A stretch of 64,000 nt of DNA from Loigolactobacillus jiayinensis (GCF_003946445.1 NZ_RHOF01000004.1:1-64000), one strand, 5' to 3'; positions 26,560 to 35,516 are shown, counted from the stretch's first letter. Program-made: numbers and translations. The notes: generated by a model from the letters alone, not told the origin.

Positions 26560-27738
26560 CTAGTTATTATTACCGTTCTTAGTTTGAATCCCGCTATTGG
26601 TGTTCGTGTGTTCTTCAAAGGTTTGTGAATAGTACACTTTACCGGTCTTCAAATTGGCCACAAAGTAGAGATAATCTTGTGCGCGTTCCGTTGGGTTCAA
26701 AACGGCTTGGATCGAGTCTTTGCTTGGGTTGTTAAACGGCCCTGGACCATAACCCTTGTTTTTGTACAGGTTATACGGTGATTTCACCGCTAGATCTTTG
26801 TTGTACAAATGTGTTTTATGCGTATTCAGTGCATACATAACCGAAATATCGGATTGCAATGGCATGCTGGCGTCAATTCGGTTAAAGAATACGCCGGCAA
26901 TTTTGGCGCGGTCAGTCGAGGTATTGCCTTCACGTTCAACTAACGACGCTAGCGTCAACACCTTTTGCACCGTTAAATCTTTAGCCGCAATCTGCTTGTA
27001 GTACGGCGTCATGATCAGATTGGTTTTCTCCACCATATCAGTGACTAATTCCTTTAAGCTCATGCCTTGATAATAGTCATAAGTTGCCGGATATAAGTAA
27101 CCTTCTAGGTGATAGCGGACCTCTTTTTGCGCCATCGACGAGCTTAATAACTTGGGGTACTTCTTCGCCAATTTTTGCATAAATGTTTGGTCTTTCATTA
27201 AGGCTAAGAATTGCTTCTTGGAAAAATGCGTTGCCTTAGCGACTGCCGCACCAACTTGTTCCGTGGTCGCCCCTTCTTTGACGAGGACACGGTACTGGCT
27301 AGTTTGACTACCGCCATCGGAGAGCTTTTTCGTCACTTCCGATAATGGCATCGATGGTTTTAAATTATAAAATCCGGTTTGAAATTCCGAAAAATTATGC
27401 GCTTTAACGTAATAATTAAAGACCATCGCGCTTTTAATTACTTTTTCATTTGCTAAAATAGCGCCGATCTGCTTGTTAGTCGCCCCAATTGGAATCTTGA
27501 CCACGATTGTTTTATTGTTGTCCTTATCGTATGGCTGCAGCGATGAATGAACATAATTCATCCCCAGTAACCCAATAACCACGACCAATAAAACTAACAG
27601 GCCAACGATCCAATAAACAATTTTATCGACTACTTTTTTCTCAGCCACCCGCTCCTCCGCTAATTTCTCAGCATCAAGTTCAAGTTGCTGCTTGTCTTTA
27701 CTTTGATGGTCAGGCTGTTTATCGCCACGATTAGCCAA
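26560..27738 (-). CDS. mltG: Endolytic murein transglycosylase MltG
   Basis: Membrane-bound lytic transglycosylase (YceG family) that cuts nascent glycan strands. 392 residues: a charged cytoplasmic tail, one membrane helix (about residues 40-62), a LysM-like N-terminal part (VKIPIGATNKQIGAIL) and the catalytic domain. The catalytic Glu is in LASLVEREGN, followed by DRAKIAGVFFNRI and the C-terminal SPYNLYKNKGYGPGPFNNPS. Start ATG with GGAGG. Confidence 0.96.
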   Translation of the reverse strand: MANRGDKQPDHQSKDKQQLELDAEKLAEERVAEKKVVDKIVYWIVGLLVLLVVVIGLLGMNYVHSSLQPYDKDNNKTIVVKIPIGATNKQIGAILANEKVIKSAMVFNYYVKAHNFSEFQTGFYNLKPSMPLSEVTKKLSDGGSQTSQYRVLVKEGATTEQVGAAVAKATHFSKKQFLALMKDQTFMQKLAKKYPKLLSSSMAQKEVRYHLEGYLYPATYDYYQGMSLKELVTDMVEKTNLIMTPYYKQIAAKDLTVQKVLTLASLVEREGNTSTDRAKIAGVFFNRIDASMPLQSDISVMYALNTHKTHLYNKDLAVKSPYNLYKNKGYGPGPFNNPSKDSIQAVLNPTERAQDYLYFVANLKTGKVYYSQTFEEHTNTNSGIQTKNGNNN

Positions 27739-27895
27739 AGCAAAACCTCCTTATTTCTAATCCAAACTTGATCAGTCACTAACTGTGCTTGCTCACACAA
27801 ATAACTGACCGGCAATAATTGTACAATGCCTTACACATTATACAAAAAATTGGACTTAAATGCACCTGCACATCGACAAATTAAGAAAATCGCAA

Positions 27896-28019
27896 AGAGT
27901 GGTTGAACAGGCGCATAGATTTTGAGCATTAGCCTAGCTAGACAATAAGCTACACGAAGTGGAGCGTTTGACTAGCGTAGCTAAGCGCAGAAATCTGCCT
28001 GTTCAACCACGTTTCCGCT
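27896..28019 (+). repeat. Structured intergenic repeat, copy R1 (short form)
   Basis: About 124 nt between pheT and mltG. Outer stem GTGGTTGAACAGGC / GCCTGTTCAACCAC, second stem AGATTT / AAATCT around the conserved internal loop TGAGCA / GCGCAG, central hairpin with CACGAAGTG, ends AGAGTG and CACGTTTCCGCT. Strand is given for the AGAGTG-first orientation, antisense to the flanking genes. Confidence 0.9.
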
Positions 28020-28035
28020 GCCGCAAGCTCTAGAT

Positions 28036-28217
28036 TACGGTTGAACAGGCGCCTAGCTTCTGAGCATTAGCCTACTACTTCGCAATCAGAGTAGTTTATT
28101 AGCAAAGAACGCTAATAACCTTTGATGCTACGGGCGTTGTCCATTCAACTAAGGCAAAGACCGCCGAGTTGAAACATGGCAAGCGCAGAAATCTGCCTGT
28201 TCAACCACGTTTCCGCT
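28036..28217 (+). repeat. Structured intergenic repeat, copy R2 (long form)
   Basis: Long variant (about 180 nt) directly after R1. It shares the TGAGCATTAGCC island and right arm with R1 but carries extra hairpins: TTATTAGC / GCTAATAA and TTCAACT / AGTTGAA around GATGCTACGGGCGTTGTCC. The second stem (AGCTTC against AAATCT) pairs poorly, as though the arms came from different copies. Confidence 0.88.
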
Positions 28218-28281
28218 GCAGAATGATTAACCAGCCGCTTTCGAGCACGCCCCCCTGCTACGCCGCACTCACAAAAGTTGC

Positions 28282-30696
28282 TTATCGAATTGTTGCGTCA
28301 TGTTCGTCTTGCAAGGCAGTCACTACTTTGGCAAAGGCGGCGTTAACTTGGTCGTCGGTTAAGGTGTCATCAGGGTTTTGATAAGTCAAGGTGTAAGCCA
28401 ATGACTTCTTGCCGGCGTCAATATGCTGGCCAGCGTAGAGGTCGAACAATTGGACGTTGGTTAAATACGCACCACCGTGAGCTTGGATCGTTGCTTCTAA
28501 GGCAGCGTTGGTTGTTGCTGCGTCCACGACTAACGCCACGTCACGGGTAACGGCTGGGTAGCGTGAAACGGGTTGGTAAACCACCGCTTGACTGTCTAAG
28601 GCTAATAATTGTTCTAAATCTAATTGGAACACATAAGTTGCGGATAAACGGTATTGCTTAGCCACTCGCGGATGAATTTGGCCAACAAAACCAACGATTT
28701 GGCTGCCGACTAAAATATCAGCGGTCCGGCCAGGGTGCATGTCCTGATGGCGCGCGGTTGCCGTAAATTCTGGTGTCGCCGTCAAATGGAAATCAGCCAA
28801 AACAGTTTCCACGATGCCTTTAATTTGATAAAAGTCGATAGGCTGTGCGGTCTGATTCCATGCTGCCGCTTGCCAGTCACCAGTGATGGCGCCGGCTAAA
28901 TATTCCAATTCGTGGGGACGTACGGTGGTGGCGTGTTGCTTCAAGAAGACGCGGCCTTGTTCGTACAAAGCGACATTTTGTTGCTTGCGAGCAGCGTTAT
29001 AGGCAAGATCGTCCAACAAGCCGCTGATCAAATTCATCCGTAACGTTGTATGGTCCACAGTCATTGGCCAATCCACGCTGGTTGGTTGGCTACCCGTTAA
29101 GCGGAAGGCGGCTGCTTTATCGGCAGTGGTCAACGCGTAGCTTAGTGCTTGGCTCAAGCCTGTTGTTTCCAACGTGTGTTCCAAATGGCGAATCAACTTC
29201 TGCCGTGGTGTCAACAAGCCTGGAGTTGAGGCGCTGGCGGTTAGCGTTTCGGGCATGCGGTCATAACCGTACAGGCGTGCCACTTCTTCAATTAAGTCAG
29301 CGTCAATAGCAATATCCCAGCGTCGTGCTGGTACGGTGACCGTAAAGCTACCTGCTGTTTCCGTCACGCCAAAGCCTAACCGGTCAAAAATTGCCTTAAC
29401 TTCTGCCGTCGTAATCGCGGTGCCGAGAACTTGGTTGATCCGTTCAGTCGTCACGTTAACGGTAACCTTTTTAACTGGCAAAGCCGTCGGGGATAAACGG
29501 CCAGCTAGCACGGTTGCGTCCGCTAATTCAGCGATCAAGCTCGCCGCGTTGTCCAAGGCGTTGAGCACGTCGTCGGTGTTGACGCCCTTTTCGAAGCGGG
29601 ATGAGGCTTCGCTGCGCAAGTTGTAGCGTTGCGCGGTTTTGCGAATATGCGTTGGTTCGAACACAGCGGCTTCCAAAATAACCGTTTGGGTGGCGTCCGT
29701 GATTTCCGAATCCAAGCCGCCCATTACGCCGGCTAAATTCAATACATCGGTGCCATTTGTGATCACGATATCGTCAGTGGTCAAGTCGTGTTCGTTGCCG
29801 TCCAAAGTCGTTAATGTTTCGTCGGCCTGCGCGCGGCGCACCTCGATCGTTTGGCCGCCAATTTTAGCGTCGTCAAATGCGTGCAACGGTTGGCCGTAGT
29901 CTAGCATGATCAAATTAGTCACATCGACCACGTTGTTGATTGGCCGCACGCCAGCGTTCCATAAACGCCGTTGTAGCCACAATGGACTTGGCTTGATGGT
30001 GACATTTTCGATGACGCGCAAGTTATAGCTAGGCGCATCGGTGGGATCCACCACTTTAGCCTGCAACACGTCGCTGGCTTTCTTGTCACTCTCCGTTAAG
30101 TTAACTGCGGGAAAATGAACTTGTTCGCCATAAATAGCCGCCACTTCATGTGCTGTGCCGCGCATGCTTAAAGCATCGGCGCGATTCGGTGTAATTTCCA
30201 AATCTAAAATAGCGTCATCCATGCCTAAATAGCTATAAACCGGCAGGCCAACTTCGGCGTCAGCTGGCAAAACATAAATCCCATCGGCATAAACTTGCGG
30301 CGTAACGTCGTCGCTAAAACCAATTTCCTGCAAGGCACAAATCATGCCATTGGAAATTTCGCCGCGTAACTTACCTTTTTTAATTTTTTCATTGTTCGCG
30401 ATCCGTGAACCAGGCAAAGCCACGATCACCTTTTGCCCAGCCGCCACGTTCGGCGCACCACAAACGATCTGTACCGTTTCCTCAGGACTGATCTGCACCT
30501 GACACAATTGCAAATGATCAGAATCAGGATGCGGCTTAGTCGATTCAACGTAGCCGACAACAATTTTCTTAAGCCCAGCATCAGGATGCTTGACCCCATC
30601 GACCTCGATCCCCGTTAAAGTCACTTTATTAGCCAACTCCTCAGCCGGCACGGCAAGATCAACATATTCTTTTAACCAATTATACGAAATTTTCAT
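28282..30696 (-). CDS. pheT: Phenylalanine-tRNA ligase beta subunit
   Basis: Beta chain of the heterotetrameric PheRS, 804 residues. It has the N-terminal tRNA-binding OB domain (VGYVESTKPHPDSDHLQLCQV), the B3/4 editing domain (about 200-390), a B5 domain and the C-terminal anticodon-binding FDX-ACB domain (SRYPAVTRDVALVVD). The start MKISYNWLKEYVDL is canonical. It lies downstream of pheS, but 380 bp separate the two genes; the gap is filled by two structured repeats, whereas pheS and pheT usually almost touch. Confidence 0.98.
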   Translation of the reverse strand: MKISYNWLKEYVDLAVPAEELANKVTLTGIEVDGVKHPDAGLKKIVVGYVESTKPHPDSDHLQLCQVQISPEETVQIVCGAPNVAAGQKVIVALPGSRIANNEKIKKGKLRGEISNGMICALQEIGFSDDVTPQVYADGIYVLPADAEVGLPVYSYLGMDDAILDLEITPNRADALSMRGTAHEVAAIYGEQVHFPAVNLTESDKKASDVLQAKVVDPTDAPSYNLRVIENVTIKPSPLWLQRRLWNAGVRPINNVVDVTNLIMLDYGQPLHAFDDAKIGGQTIEVRRAQADETLTTLDGNEHDLTTDDIVITNGTDVLNLAGVMGGLDSEITDATQTVILEAAVFEPTHIRKTAQRYNLRSEASSRFEKGVNTDDVLNALDNAASLIAELADATVLAGRLSPTALPVKKVTVNVTTERINQVLGTAITTAEVKAIFDRLGFGVTETAGSFTVTVPARRWDIAIDADLIEEVARLYGYDRMPETLTASASTPGLLTPRQKLIRHLEHTLETTGLSQALSYALTTADKAAAFRLTGSQPTSVDWPMTVDHTTLRMNLISGLLDDLAYNAARKQQNVALYEQGRVFLKQHATTVRPHELEYLAGAITGDWQAAAWNQTAQPIDFYQIKGIVETVLADFHLTATPEFTATARHQDMHPGRTADILVGSQIVGFVGQIHPRVAKQYRLSATYVFQLDLEQLLALDSQAVVYQPVSRYPAVTRDVALVVDAATTNAALEATIQAHGGAYLTNVQLFDLYAGQHIDAGKKSLAYTLTYQNPDDTLTDDQVNAAFAKVVTALQDEHDATIR

Positions 30697-30717
30697 AAAG
30701 ATAAAATCCTCTCTTTC

Positions 30718-30841
30718 AGAGTGTTCGAAAAAGCGGTCAGCTTCTGAGCATTAGCCTAGCTAGACAATAAGCTACACGAAGTGGAGCGTTTGACTAGCGT
30801 AGCTAAGCGCAGGAAGCTGCTTTTTCGAACACGTTTATGCT
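30718..30841 (+). repeat. Structured intergenic repeat, copy R3 (short form) within pheST
   Basis: Same design as R1 with different stems: outer GTGTTCGAAAAAGC / GCTTTTTCGAACAC, second CAGCTTC / GAAGCTG, same internal loop TGAGCA / GCGCAG and the same CACGAAGTG hairpin. It lies 22 bp upstream of the pheT start, antisense to it. Confidence 0.92.
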
Positions 30842-31025
30842 AGAGTGCTGTAAAAAAAGCGGTCAGTTTCTGAGCATTAGCCTAGCTACTACTCCGCAAC
30901 AGTAGATGATTTTCGTTCCGAAAATCCTTGATGCTACGGACATTGTCCATTCAACTAAGGTGAAGACCGCCAAGTTGAAACATGGCAAGCGCAGGAAGCT
31001 GCGACTTTCGAACACGTTTACGCTA
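30842..31025 (+). repeat. Structured intergenic repeat, copy R4 (long form) within pheST
   Basis: Long form immediately adjacent to R3. Internal hairpin GATTTTCG / CGAAAATC, second hairpin TTCAACT / AGTTGAA, shared islands GATGCTACGGACATTGTCC and CATGGCAAGCGCAG, right end TTCGAACACGTTTACGCT. Its left arm (GTGCTGTAAAAAAAGC) pairs only partly with its right arm. A degenerate left-arm fragment follows at about 31026-31065. Confidence 0.9.
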
Positions 31026-31076
31026 ACTCAAGCGTACTGTAAAAACAGCGCTCATTTCCGCACTTCACCAACTACC

Positions 31077-32123
31077 CTATTCCTCAGTAAACTGACTGAG
31101 GAAGCGGATATCATTTTGGTAGAACTGGCGAATATCGTCAATGCCGTATTTCAGCATGGCAAAGCGATCAATGCCGAGGCCAAAGGCGAAGCCGCCGTAC
31201 TTAGCTGGATCTACGCCAGCGGCTTTTAAGACGTTGGGATGCGTCATGCCGGCACCGAGAACTTCGATCCAGCCGGACTGTTTGCAGACGTCACAGCCGG
31301 CGCCGTTACATTTGAAGCAGGAAATATCGACTTCAACGGAAGGTTCAGTAAATGGGAAATAGCTGGGCCGGAAACGTACTTCGCGTTCAGCGCCGAAGAA
31401 CTGGCGAATTGCATAAGTGAGCGTGCCTTTTAGGTCAGCCATCGTCACATGTTCGCCAATATACTGGCCTTCCATTTGGAAGAATTGATGGGAGTGGGTG
31501 GCGTCGTCGGTATCGCGCCGATAAACGCGCCCAGGACCAACCATTTTCATTGGGCCGGTGGCGAAGTCGTGTTGTTCCAGTGTCCGTGCTTCATCAGGTG
31601 ACATGTGGGTGCGCATTAAAATATCCTTGTTGATGTAAAAAGTATCCTGCATATCGCGCGCCGGATGATCCTTGGGCATGTTCAATTTTTCAAAGTTATA
31701 TAGTTCTTCTTCGACTTCATAACCGAGCACCACTTTGAAGCCCATACCGAGAAAAACAGTTTCTAGATCTTCTACCGTTTGCATGATCACATGGTGCGTG
31801 CCTTGCTTAACTGGTGTGCCGGGTAAGGTGACGTCAATTTTTTCTTGCGCCAATTGATGTTCAATTTTAGCCGCTTCTAAGGCCTGCTTGCGCGTTTCGA
31901 TCGATTCAGTCAGCGCGTCGCGGACTTTGTTGGCAAAACTGCCGACTGCAGGCCGTTCTTCCTTGGATAAATCGCGCATGCCGCGCAAAACTTCTGTGAT
32001 TGGTCCTTTTTTACCGAGCAAATTAACGCGAATATCGTTTAATTGCTTGAGATCGTCACTTTTTTCAATTTCTTTGATGCCTTGTTCGCGCAATGCATTT
32101 AACTTATCTTGCAGACTACTCAT
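31077..32123 (-). CDS. pheS: Phenylalanine-tRNA ligase alpha subunit
   Basis: Catalytic alpha chain of PheRS, 348 residues. It has an N-terminal coiled-coil, motif 2 ([23 protein letters not shown]) and motif 3 ([19 protein letters not shown]), plus a Cys cluster [12 protein letters not shown]. It is controlled by a T-box leader (32159-32400). The strong class II aaRS motifs make the identification certain. Confidence 0.98.
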   Translation of the reverse strand: MSSLQDKLNALREQGIKEIEKSDDLKQLNDIRVNLLGKKGPITEVLRGMRDLSKEERPAVGSFANKVRDALTESIETRKQALEAAKIEHQLAQEKIDVTLPGTPVKQGTHHVIMQTVEDLETVFLGMGFKVVLGYEVEEELYNFEKLNMPKDHPARDMQDTFYINKDILMRTHMSPDEARTLEQHDFATGPMKMVGPGRVYRRDTDDATHSHQFFQMEGQYIGEHVTMADLKGTLTYAIRQFFGAEREVRFRPSYFPFTEPSVEVDISCFKCNGAGCDVCKQSGWIEVLGAGMTHPNVLKAAGVDPAKYGGFAFGLGIDRFAMLKYGIDDIRQFYQNDIRFLSQFTEE

Positions 32124-32158
32124 AAATCAGACTCCTATTCTTTTTCGTAAATTGGGTA

Positions 32159-32407
32159 CAAAAAAAGCCCCATCCCTAAATTCAAGGGACGAGGCATCGC
32201 GTTACCACCCTAGTTCATAAGCAAATAAGCTGCTTACACACTCAAGCCAGGATAACGGTCTGTGCCGGAACTTTTTTTGTGTTTACGCCCAAAGTCGACT
32301 CCGGAAGTGAATTCACCGTGCAGTCGTGATCGCCCTTTCAACAAGCGTGCGATTTTCTGAACTGACTGCTACCGATTACTATTTTCCATCAACGTCTTTC
32401 TTGGTAT
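32159..32407 (-). promoter_or_regulatory. T-box riboswitch, tRNA-Phe responsive
   Basis: Leader of pheS on the minus strand. The T-box bulge AGGGTGGTAACGCG is at 32211-32198. It is followed by terminator stem GCCTCGTCCCT / AGGGATGGGGC with TTTTTTT (32195-32159). The specifier is probably the TTC in GGTGAATTCACTTCC, matching Phe. Uncharged tRNA-Phe would stabilise the antiterminator and allow pheST transcription. Confidence 0.93.
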
Positions 32408-32435
32408 ATTCTAACATACCGACCTTGTGCGTCAA
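32408..32435 (-). promoter_or_regulatory. Promoter of pheST
   Basis: Minus strand: TTGACG (32435-32430), 16-nt spacer, TAGAAT (32413-32408), just upstream of the T-box leader. Confidence 0.75.
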
Positions 32436-32439
32436 TAGC

Positions 32440-32808
32440 TTAGGCTAATTCCTTGACGCATTCTTCAGCGTCCAACCAAGTATCAGCCCAGCCGTGGACG
32501 GCATCCATTACTTGTTTTAAATCTTGACCTTGTTCCGTCAAGGCATATTCGATCAGGGCGGAGCCAGCGTAGGTACGCCGCGTCACAATGCCTTCTTGTT
32601 CTAATTCTTTCAAGCGCTCAACCAAGACACGATCAGAGCACTTAGGCACTTTTTGTGCTAGGTCTTTGAAGCGCTGAGTTCCTTCTTCTAATAAGACATC
32701 AACGATCAAACCATTCCATTTCTTGCCTAAAATCGTAAATGTTTTCTGAAATTTCGGGCATAATTGAAATTGTTTAGTCTGACAGTCAGTCACCGCTTTT
32801 TCTGTCAT
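32440..32808 (-). CDS. HxlR-family transcriptional regulator
   Basis: 122-residue winged-helix regulator of the HxlR family. The conserved Cys near the N-terminus (LCPKF) is the redox or electrophile-sensing position in YodB/HypR-type members, and the DNA-binding part is KWNGLIVDVLLEEGTQRFKDLAQKVPKCSDRVLVERLKELEQEGIV. Start at the ATG at 32808 (GAGGTG 6 nt upstream). A perfect 7-bp inverted repeat sits between its own -35 and -10, implying autoregulation. It probably senses quinones or thiol-reactive stress, an inference from the family. Confidence 0.92.
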   Translation of the reverse strand: MTEKAVTDCQTKQFQLCPKFQKTFTILGKKWNGLIVDVLLEEGTQRFKDLAQKVPKCSDRVLVERLKELEQEGIVTRRTYAGSALIEYALTEQGQDLKQVMDAVHGWADTWLDAEECVKELA

Positions 32809-32827
32809 AGTTCTCACCTCGCAAGTA

Positions 32828-32857
32828 GTTTAGCACACTTACTAGAAGTAAGTCCAA
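32828..32857 (-). promoter_or_regulatory. HxlR promoter and operator
   Basis: Inverted repeat ACTTACT-TCT-AGTAAGT (32853-32837 on the minus strand), lying just after a -35 TTGGAC (32857-32852) and before a -10-like TAAACT/GCTAAA. Short AGTA/TACT-type palindromes are typical YodB/HxlR sites. Confidence 0.65.
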
Positions 32858-33194
32858 TTGATAGCTTATTTTTAAATAGTGCAGTGAACAGCGGCAAAAT
32901 AGGCTTTTGTAAAAAGTGGCTCTCGTGCGCATTAATCCTGATCCTTAGCAGAATAAATGTCATTTATTTGCTCAGCTAATTGGTAAAGGTGCTTTCAGAA
33001 AACTACTTGATCTTAACTGGCACATAGCGTTGACGAAAAGTTTTATGGGTAGCGGCCACCATAACAGCAGCTGTACCACGCCCACTAGCAGTAAAAATTG
33101 ATTCTTATGATAAAGCTTTCATTACTTTTCAGAAAAATGGTATACTGAATTGGTAATGAATTCATATTTTGTACTTGCTAGGAGGGATCGTTGA
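32858..33194. other. Intergenic region between HxlR and usp, with usp promoter
   Basis: Divergent region of about 340 bp without a gene. At its right end lies the usp promoter: TTCATT (33118-33123), 17-nt spacer, extended -10 TGG TATACT (33141-33146). Lactobacilli often carry a structured 'Lacto-usp' RNA near usp genes; I cannot recognise it here by eye. Confidence 0.5.
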
Positions 33195-33665
33195 ATGTTA
33201 CAAAATTATCACGACATTTTAGTCGCTGTTGATGGCTCACCCCAAGCACAACAGGCCTTTACTAAAGCAATCCGCATTGCCAAATTGAATCAGGGGCATC
33301 TATTATTACTCAATGTACTGGATATTTGGAATAAAAATTATGATTTTCGGCCAGTGCCCGATGATGATAGTTTCACGCAAAAGATTTTCGCGCAAACACA
33401 GAATTATCTGCAGGTTTTACAGCAGGAAGCTGCTCAACTGGGCGTGACGGATTGCGACATTCACATCCGCTTCGGTAATCCGAAAAAAATTATTGCCCAT
33501 GAATTCAAGCTTGATCACCAAATTGATTTGATTATTTTGGCGGCAACTGGTAAAAACGCCCTCACCCGCACGCTAACAGGGTCCGTCACCGATTATGTGA
33601 CCCGTAATGCCACTACTGACGTGTTGACGGTGCGGACAGATCTTGATAACCGGCCGCTAGTTTAA
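33195..33665 (+). CDS. Universal stress protein (UspA family)
   Basis: 156-residue cytoplasmic protein of the ATP-binding Usp type. It begins YHDILVAVDGSPQAQQAFTKA and contains the nucleotide motif G-2x-G-9x-G(S/T) as ATGKNALTRTLTGSVTDYVTRNA. General stress survival role; ligands unknown. Strong AGGAGGG Shine-Dalgarno. Single gene with a bidirectional terminator. Confidence 0.95.
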   Translation: MLQNYHDILVAVDGSPQAQQAFTKAIRIAKLNQGHLLLLNVLDIWNKNYDFRPVPDDDSFTQKIFAQTQNYLQVLQQEAAQLGVTDCDIHIRFGNPKKIIAHEFKLDHQIDLIILAATGKNALTRTLTGSVTDYVTRNATTDVLTVRTDLDNRPLV

Positions 33666-33670
33666 AGCAT

Positions 33671-33713
33671 AACAAAAAAGATTATGGCCTTAAATGGTCA
33701 TAATCTTTTTGTT
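33671..33713. terminator. Bidirectional terminator between usp and the HD-domain gene
   Basis: AACAAAAAAGATTATGGCC / GGTCATAATCTTTTTGTT stem between convergent genes. Confidence 0.92.
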
Positions 33714-34230
33714 ATTCACTAATTTTCGCGGTTAACTTCAACACACGTTGTTTCAATCCGCGGCTAGATTTTTGCAATTCTGGTAGCGCGAATTCGTCAA
33801 TAGCGCAATAATCATCAACAAGTGAAACGATCATGCTCTCCATATACCGTGGTGGTGCAATCGTTGCGCCCCACATATGCTTGATAATAATGTCTTTTTC
33901 TTTTTTAGATAATGTTGTTATTTTTTCAGCGTTACGCAAAGCGATCCGCGGGTGCACGTAGGCGTGGGTGCCCATATCAAATTTAGTGGTTCGCCAATCA
34001 TAATAAAATAAATCATGTAATAAACCACCACGTGCAGTTGCCCGGGTATCTAAGTGCATTTTTTTAGCGATTAAGTAACTGCGATAAGAAACATGCAGTG
34101 AGTGTTCCAAACGGTTGGAAAAATGGTGCTGCGTGTAGTTGGCGAGGCGCTGAACCGCGTCGGTGGCCAATAAATCCGCAATTTCATCTACATATGCTTG
34201 ATCGTCTTGCCAGTTAAGTTTTTTGGTCAT
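33712..34230 (-). CDS. HD-domain phosphohydrolase-like protein
   Basis: 172 residues. Metal-binding His residues are seen in LEHSLHVSYRSY, the HD dyad in GGLLHDLFYYDW and later His residues in KHMWG. This is the pattern of the HD superfamily of phosphohydrolases found as single-domain proteins in lactobacilli. The substrate is unknown. It converges on usp and shares its terminator. Confidence 0.85.
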   Translation of the reverse strand: MTKKLNWQDDQAYVDEIADLLATDAVQRLANYTQHHFSNRLEHSLHVSYRSYLIAKKMHLDTRATARGGLLHDLFYYDWRTTKFDMGTHAYVHPRIALRNAEKITTLSKKEKDIIIKHMWGATIAPPRYMESMIVSLVDDYCAIDEFALPELQKSSRGLKQRVLKLTAKISE

Positions 34231-34307
34231 TCAATGGCTGCCTTTCTTCTATAAAATCAACTAAGCACGTGGCTTAGCACAACGACAGATTAAAAGGATC
34301 TCAAACT

Positions 34308-34390
34308 AGAGTGTGCCGCAAAAAGCGTTAAAATTTTGAACACCAGCCTAAATCGGCATAGAAAACTGCTTTTTAGGCGCGTTTACGTTA
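34308..34390 (+). repeat. Degenerate structured repeat, copy R5
   Basis: An 80-nt reduced relative with AGAGTG start, GCAAAAAGC / GCTTTTT stem and CGCGTTTACGTT end, but without the TGAGCATTAGC island. It lies downstream of the SpoU methylase gene. Probably a decayed or minimal copy. Confidence 0.55.
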
Positions 34391-34501
34391 AACCAATTTT
34401 AAACATCAATTTAAATAATTTGACAACACAACTACTAACATCGTTAGAATAACCTATTTTTTCCCGCTTGGCTAGTTTTTCACACTGAACGTAATCTATT
34501 C

Positions 34502-35257
34502 TTAATTTTTGAGTTGAAACAGTAATATTCCGGCGGCAATCGCCACGTTCAGCGATTCTGCGCGGCCTTGGATCGGAATATAGAGATTCTGCTCGGTTTG
34601 TGCCAACAAGTCAATTTGCATCCCGTTGCCTTCATTACCCATGATCAAGGCAAATTCTGGTTGCGCCGGCACCGTATGAAAATCCACGGCCGCTGGGTTC
34701 AACTCGCTGCCGTAAATCGGTACCTGCGCCGCTTTTAAAGCGGTTAGCCAGTCATTCAAGTCGCCTTGATATATTGGGATGTGAAAATGGCTGCCTTGCA
34801 TGGCGCGCAACACTTTATCACTGTACAAATCAGCGCTGCCTTCGCCTAAAACGACACCGGATAAGCCAGCTGCGTCAGCGGTTCGCACCATCGTCCCAAT
34901 ATTGCCAGGATCCTGCACGCCATCGAGCAACAACCACGTGCCGTTGAAGCTTTGCGGCAACTTTTCCGTTGGTAATGGTAGCACCGCGAAAATACCTTGG
35001 GTGGTCACCGTGGCGCTCAGCGTTTGCGCGACTTCCGGCTTGAGCCAATAGATCGACATCGAGGCGGGCACCCAAGTCACACGCTTAAAGTCTTCGGTGG
35101 CCAAGATCATTTCAATTGGTGTTTGCGCGTCTAACGCTTCACGCACCAAATGAACCCCTTCGATCAAATAACGTTGTTGCTCGGTTCGATTTTTTTTACG
35201 GTTTAATTTATGCAAAGTTTTGATCAAATCATTTTTTGAACTGGTAATTAGCGTCAT
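34502..35257 (-). CDS. SpoU-family RNA 2'-O-methyltransferase (TrmH-like)
   Basis: 251 residues: N-terminal L30e-like substrate-binding domain (about 1-95) and SPOUT knotted methylase domain with the three motifs NIGTMVRTADAAG, ALIMGNEGNGM and IPIQGRAESLNVAIAAGILLF. Probably modifies rRNA (RlmB/YsgA type). In lactobacilli it is regularly divergent from acyP-yidC, as here. An extended -10 promoter (TGT TATAAT, 35331-35326) lies upstream. Confidence 0.93.
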   Translation of the reverse strand: MTLITSSKNDLIKTLHKLNRKKNRTEQQRYLIEGVHLVREALDAQTPIEMILATEDFKRVTWVPASMSIYWLKPEVAQTLSATVTTQGIFAVLPLPTEKLPQSFNGTWLLLDGVQDPGNIGTMVRTADAAGLSGVVLGEGSADLYSDKVLRAMQGSHFHIPIYQGDLNDWLTALKAAQVPIYGSELNPAAVDFHTVPAQPEFALIMGNEGNGMQIDLLAQTEQNLYIPIQGRAESLNVAIAAGILLFQLKN

Positions 35258-35325
35258 GGTGCAACTCCTCTGTGACTGTAATTTTAGTGTGCGCGCTAAG
35301 CTATTTAGTCCAGCGCACTAATTTA

Positions 35326-35384
35326 ATTATAACACGTCCGTCGCTAGCGCTACACTGGTACTTACGCGCAAAATTGCCTATAAT
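35326..35384. promoter_or_regulatory. Divergent promoters of spoU and the acyP side
   Basis: Minus strand TATAAT at 35331-35326 preceded by TGT drives spoU. A plus-strand TATAAT at 35379-35384 would transcribe through the repeat cluster R6 towards acyP; its -35 is poor. Confidence 0.5.
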
Positions 35385-35388
35385 GAAG

Positions 35389-35516
35389 TAGCGTTCAGAA
35401 TTAGGCGGGCTGTCAATGGAAATATAGGCAGCATTTGTAGTGTTACTGGGATTTGTGGTAACCGCTCACCTTGTTTGCGGAGTAGTAACTAGGCGCTTTT
35501 TCCCAGCGCTCTGAAT
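35389..35516 (-). repeat. Partial structured repeat next to R6
   Basis: Shares a 26-nt block (35465-35490, 24 identities) with R6 at 35641-35664, including CACCTTGTTTGCGGAGTAGTA. It has short TTCAGA / TCTGAA arms at its ends. The remainder is unlike the other copies. Confidence 0.6.

Noticed and set aside
27896-28217. CRISPR array or coding short repeats
   Set aside because: Copies are too long, scattered across 28 kb, lack regular spacers and no cas gene is present.
28169-28381. 70-residue plus-strand frame over the end of pheT
   Set aside because: It overlaps repeat R2 and the pheT coding sequence on the opposite strand; no ribosome-binding site.
30718-30841. Simple bidirectional terminators, because stems contain AAAAAGC/GCTTTTT
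   Set aside because: R1 has no T-run in its outer stem, and the inner islands are far more conserved than a terminator needs; the elements also sit within an operon.
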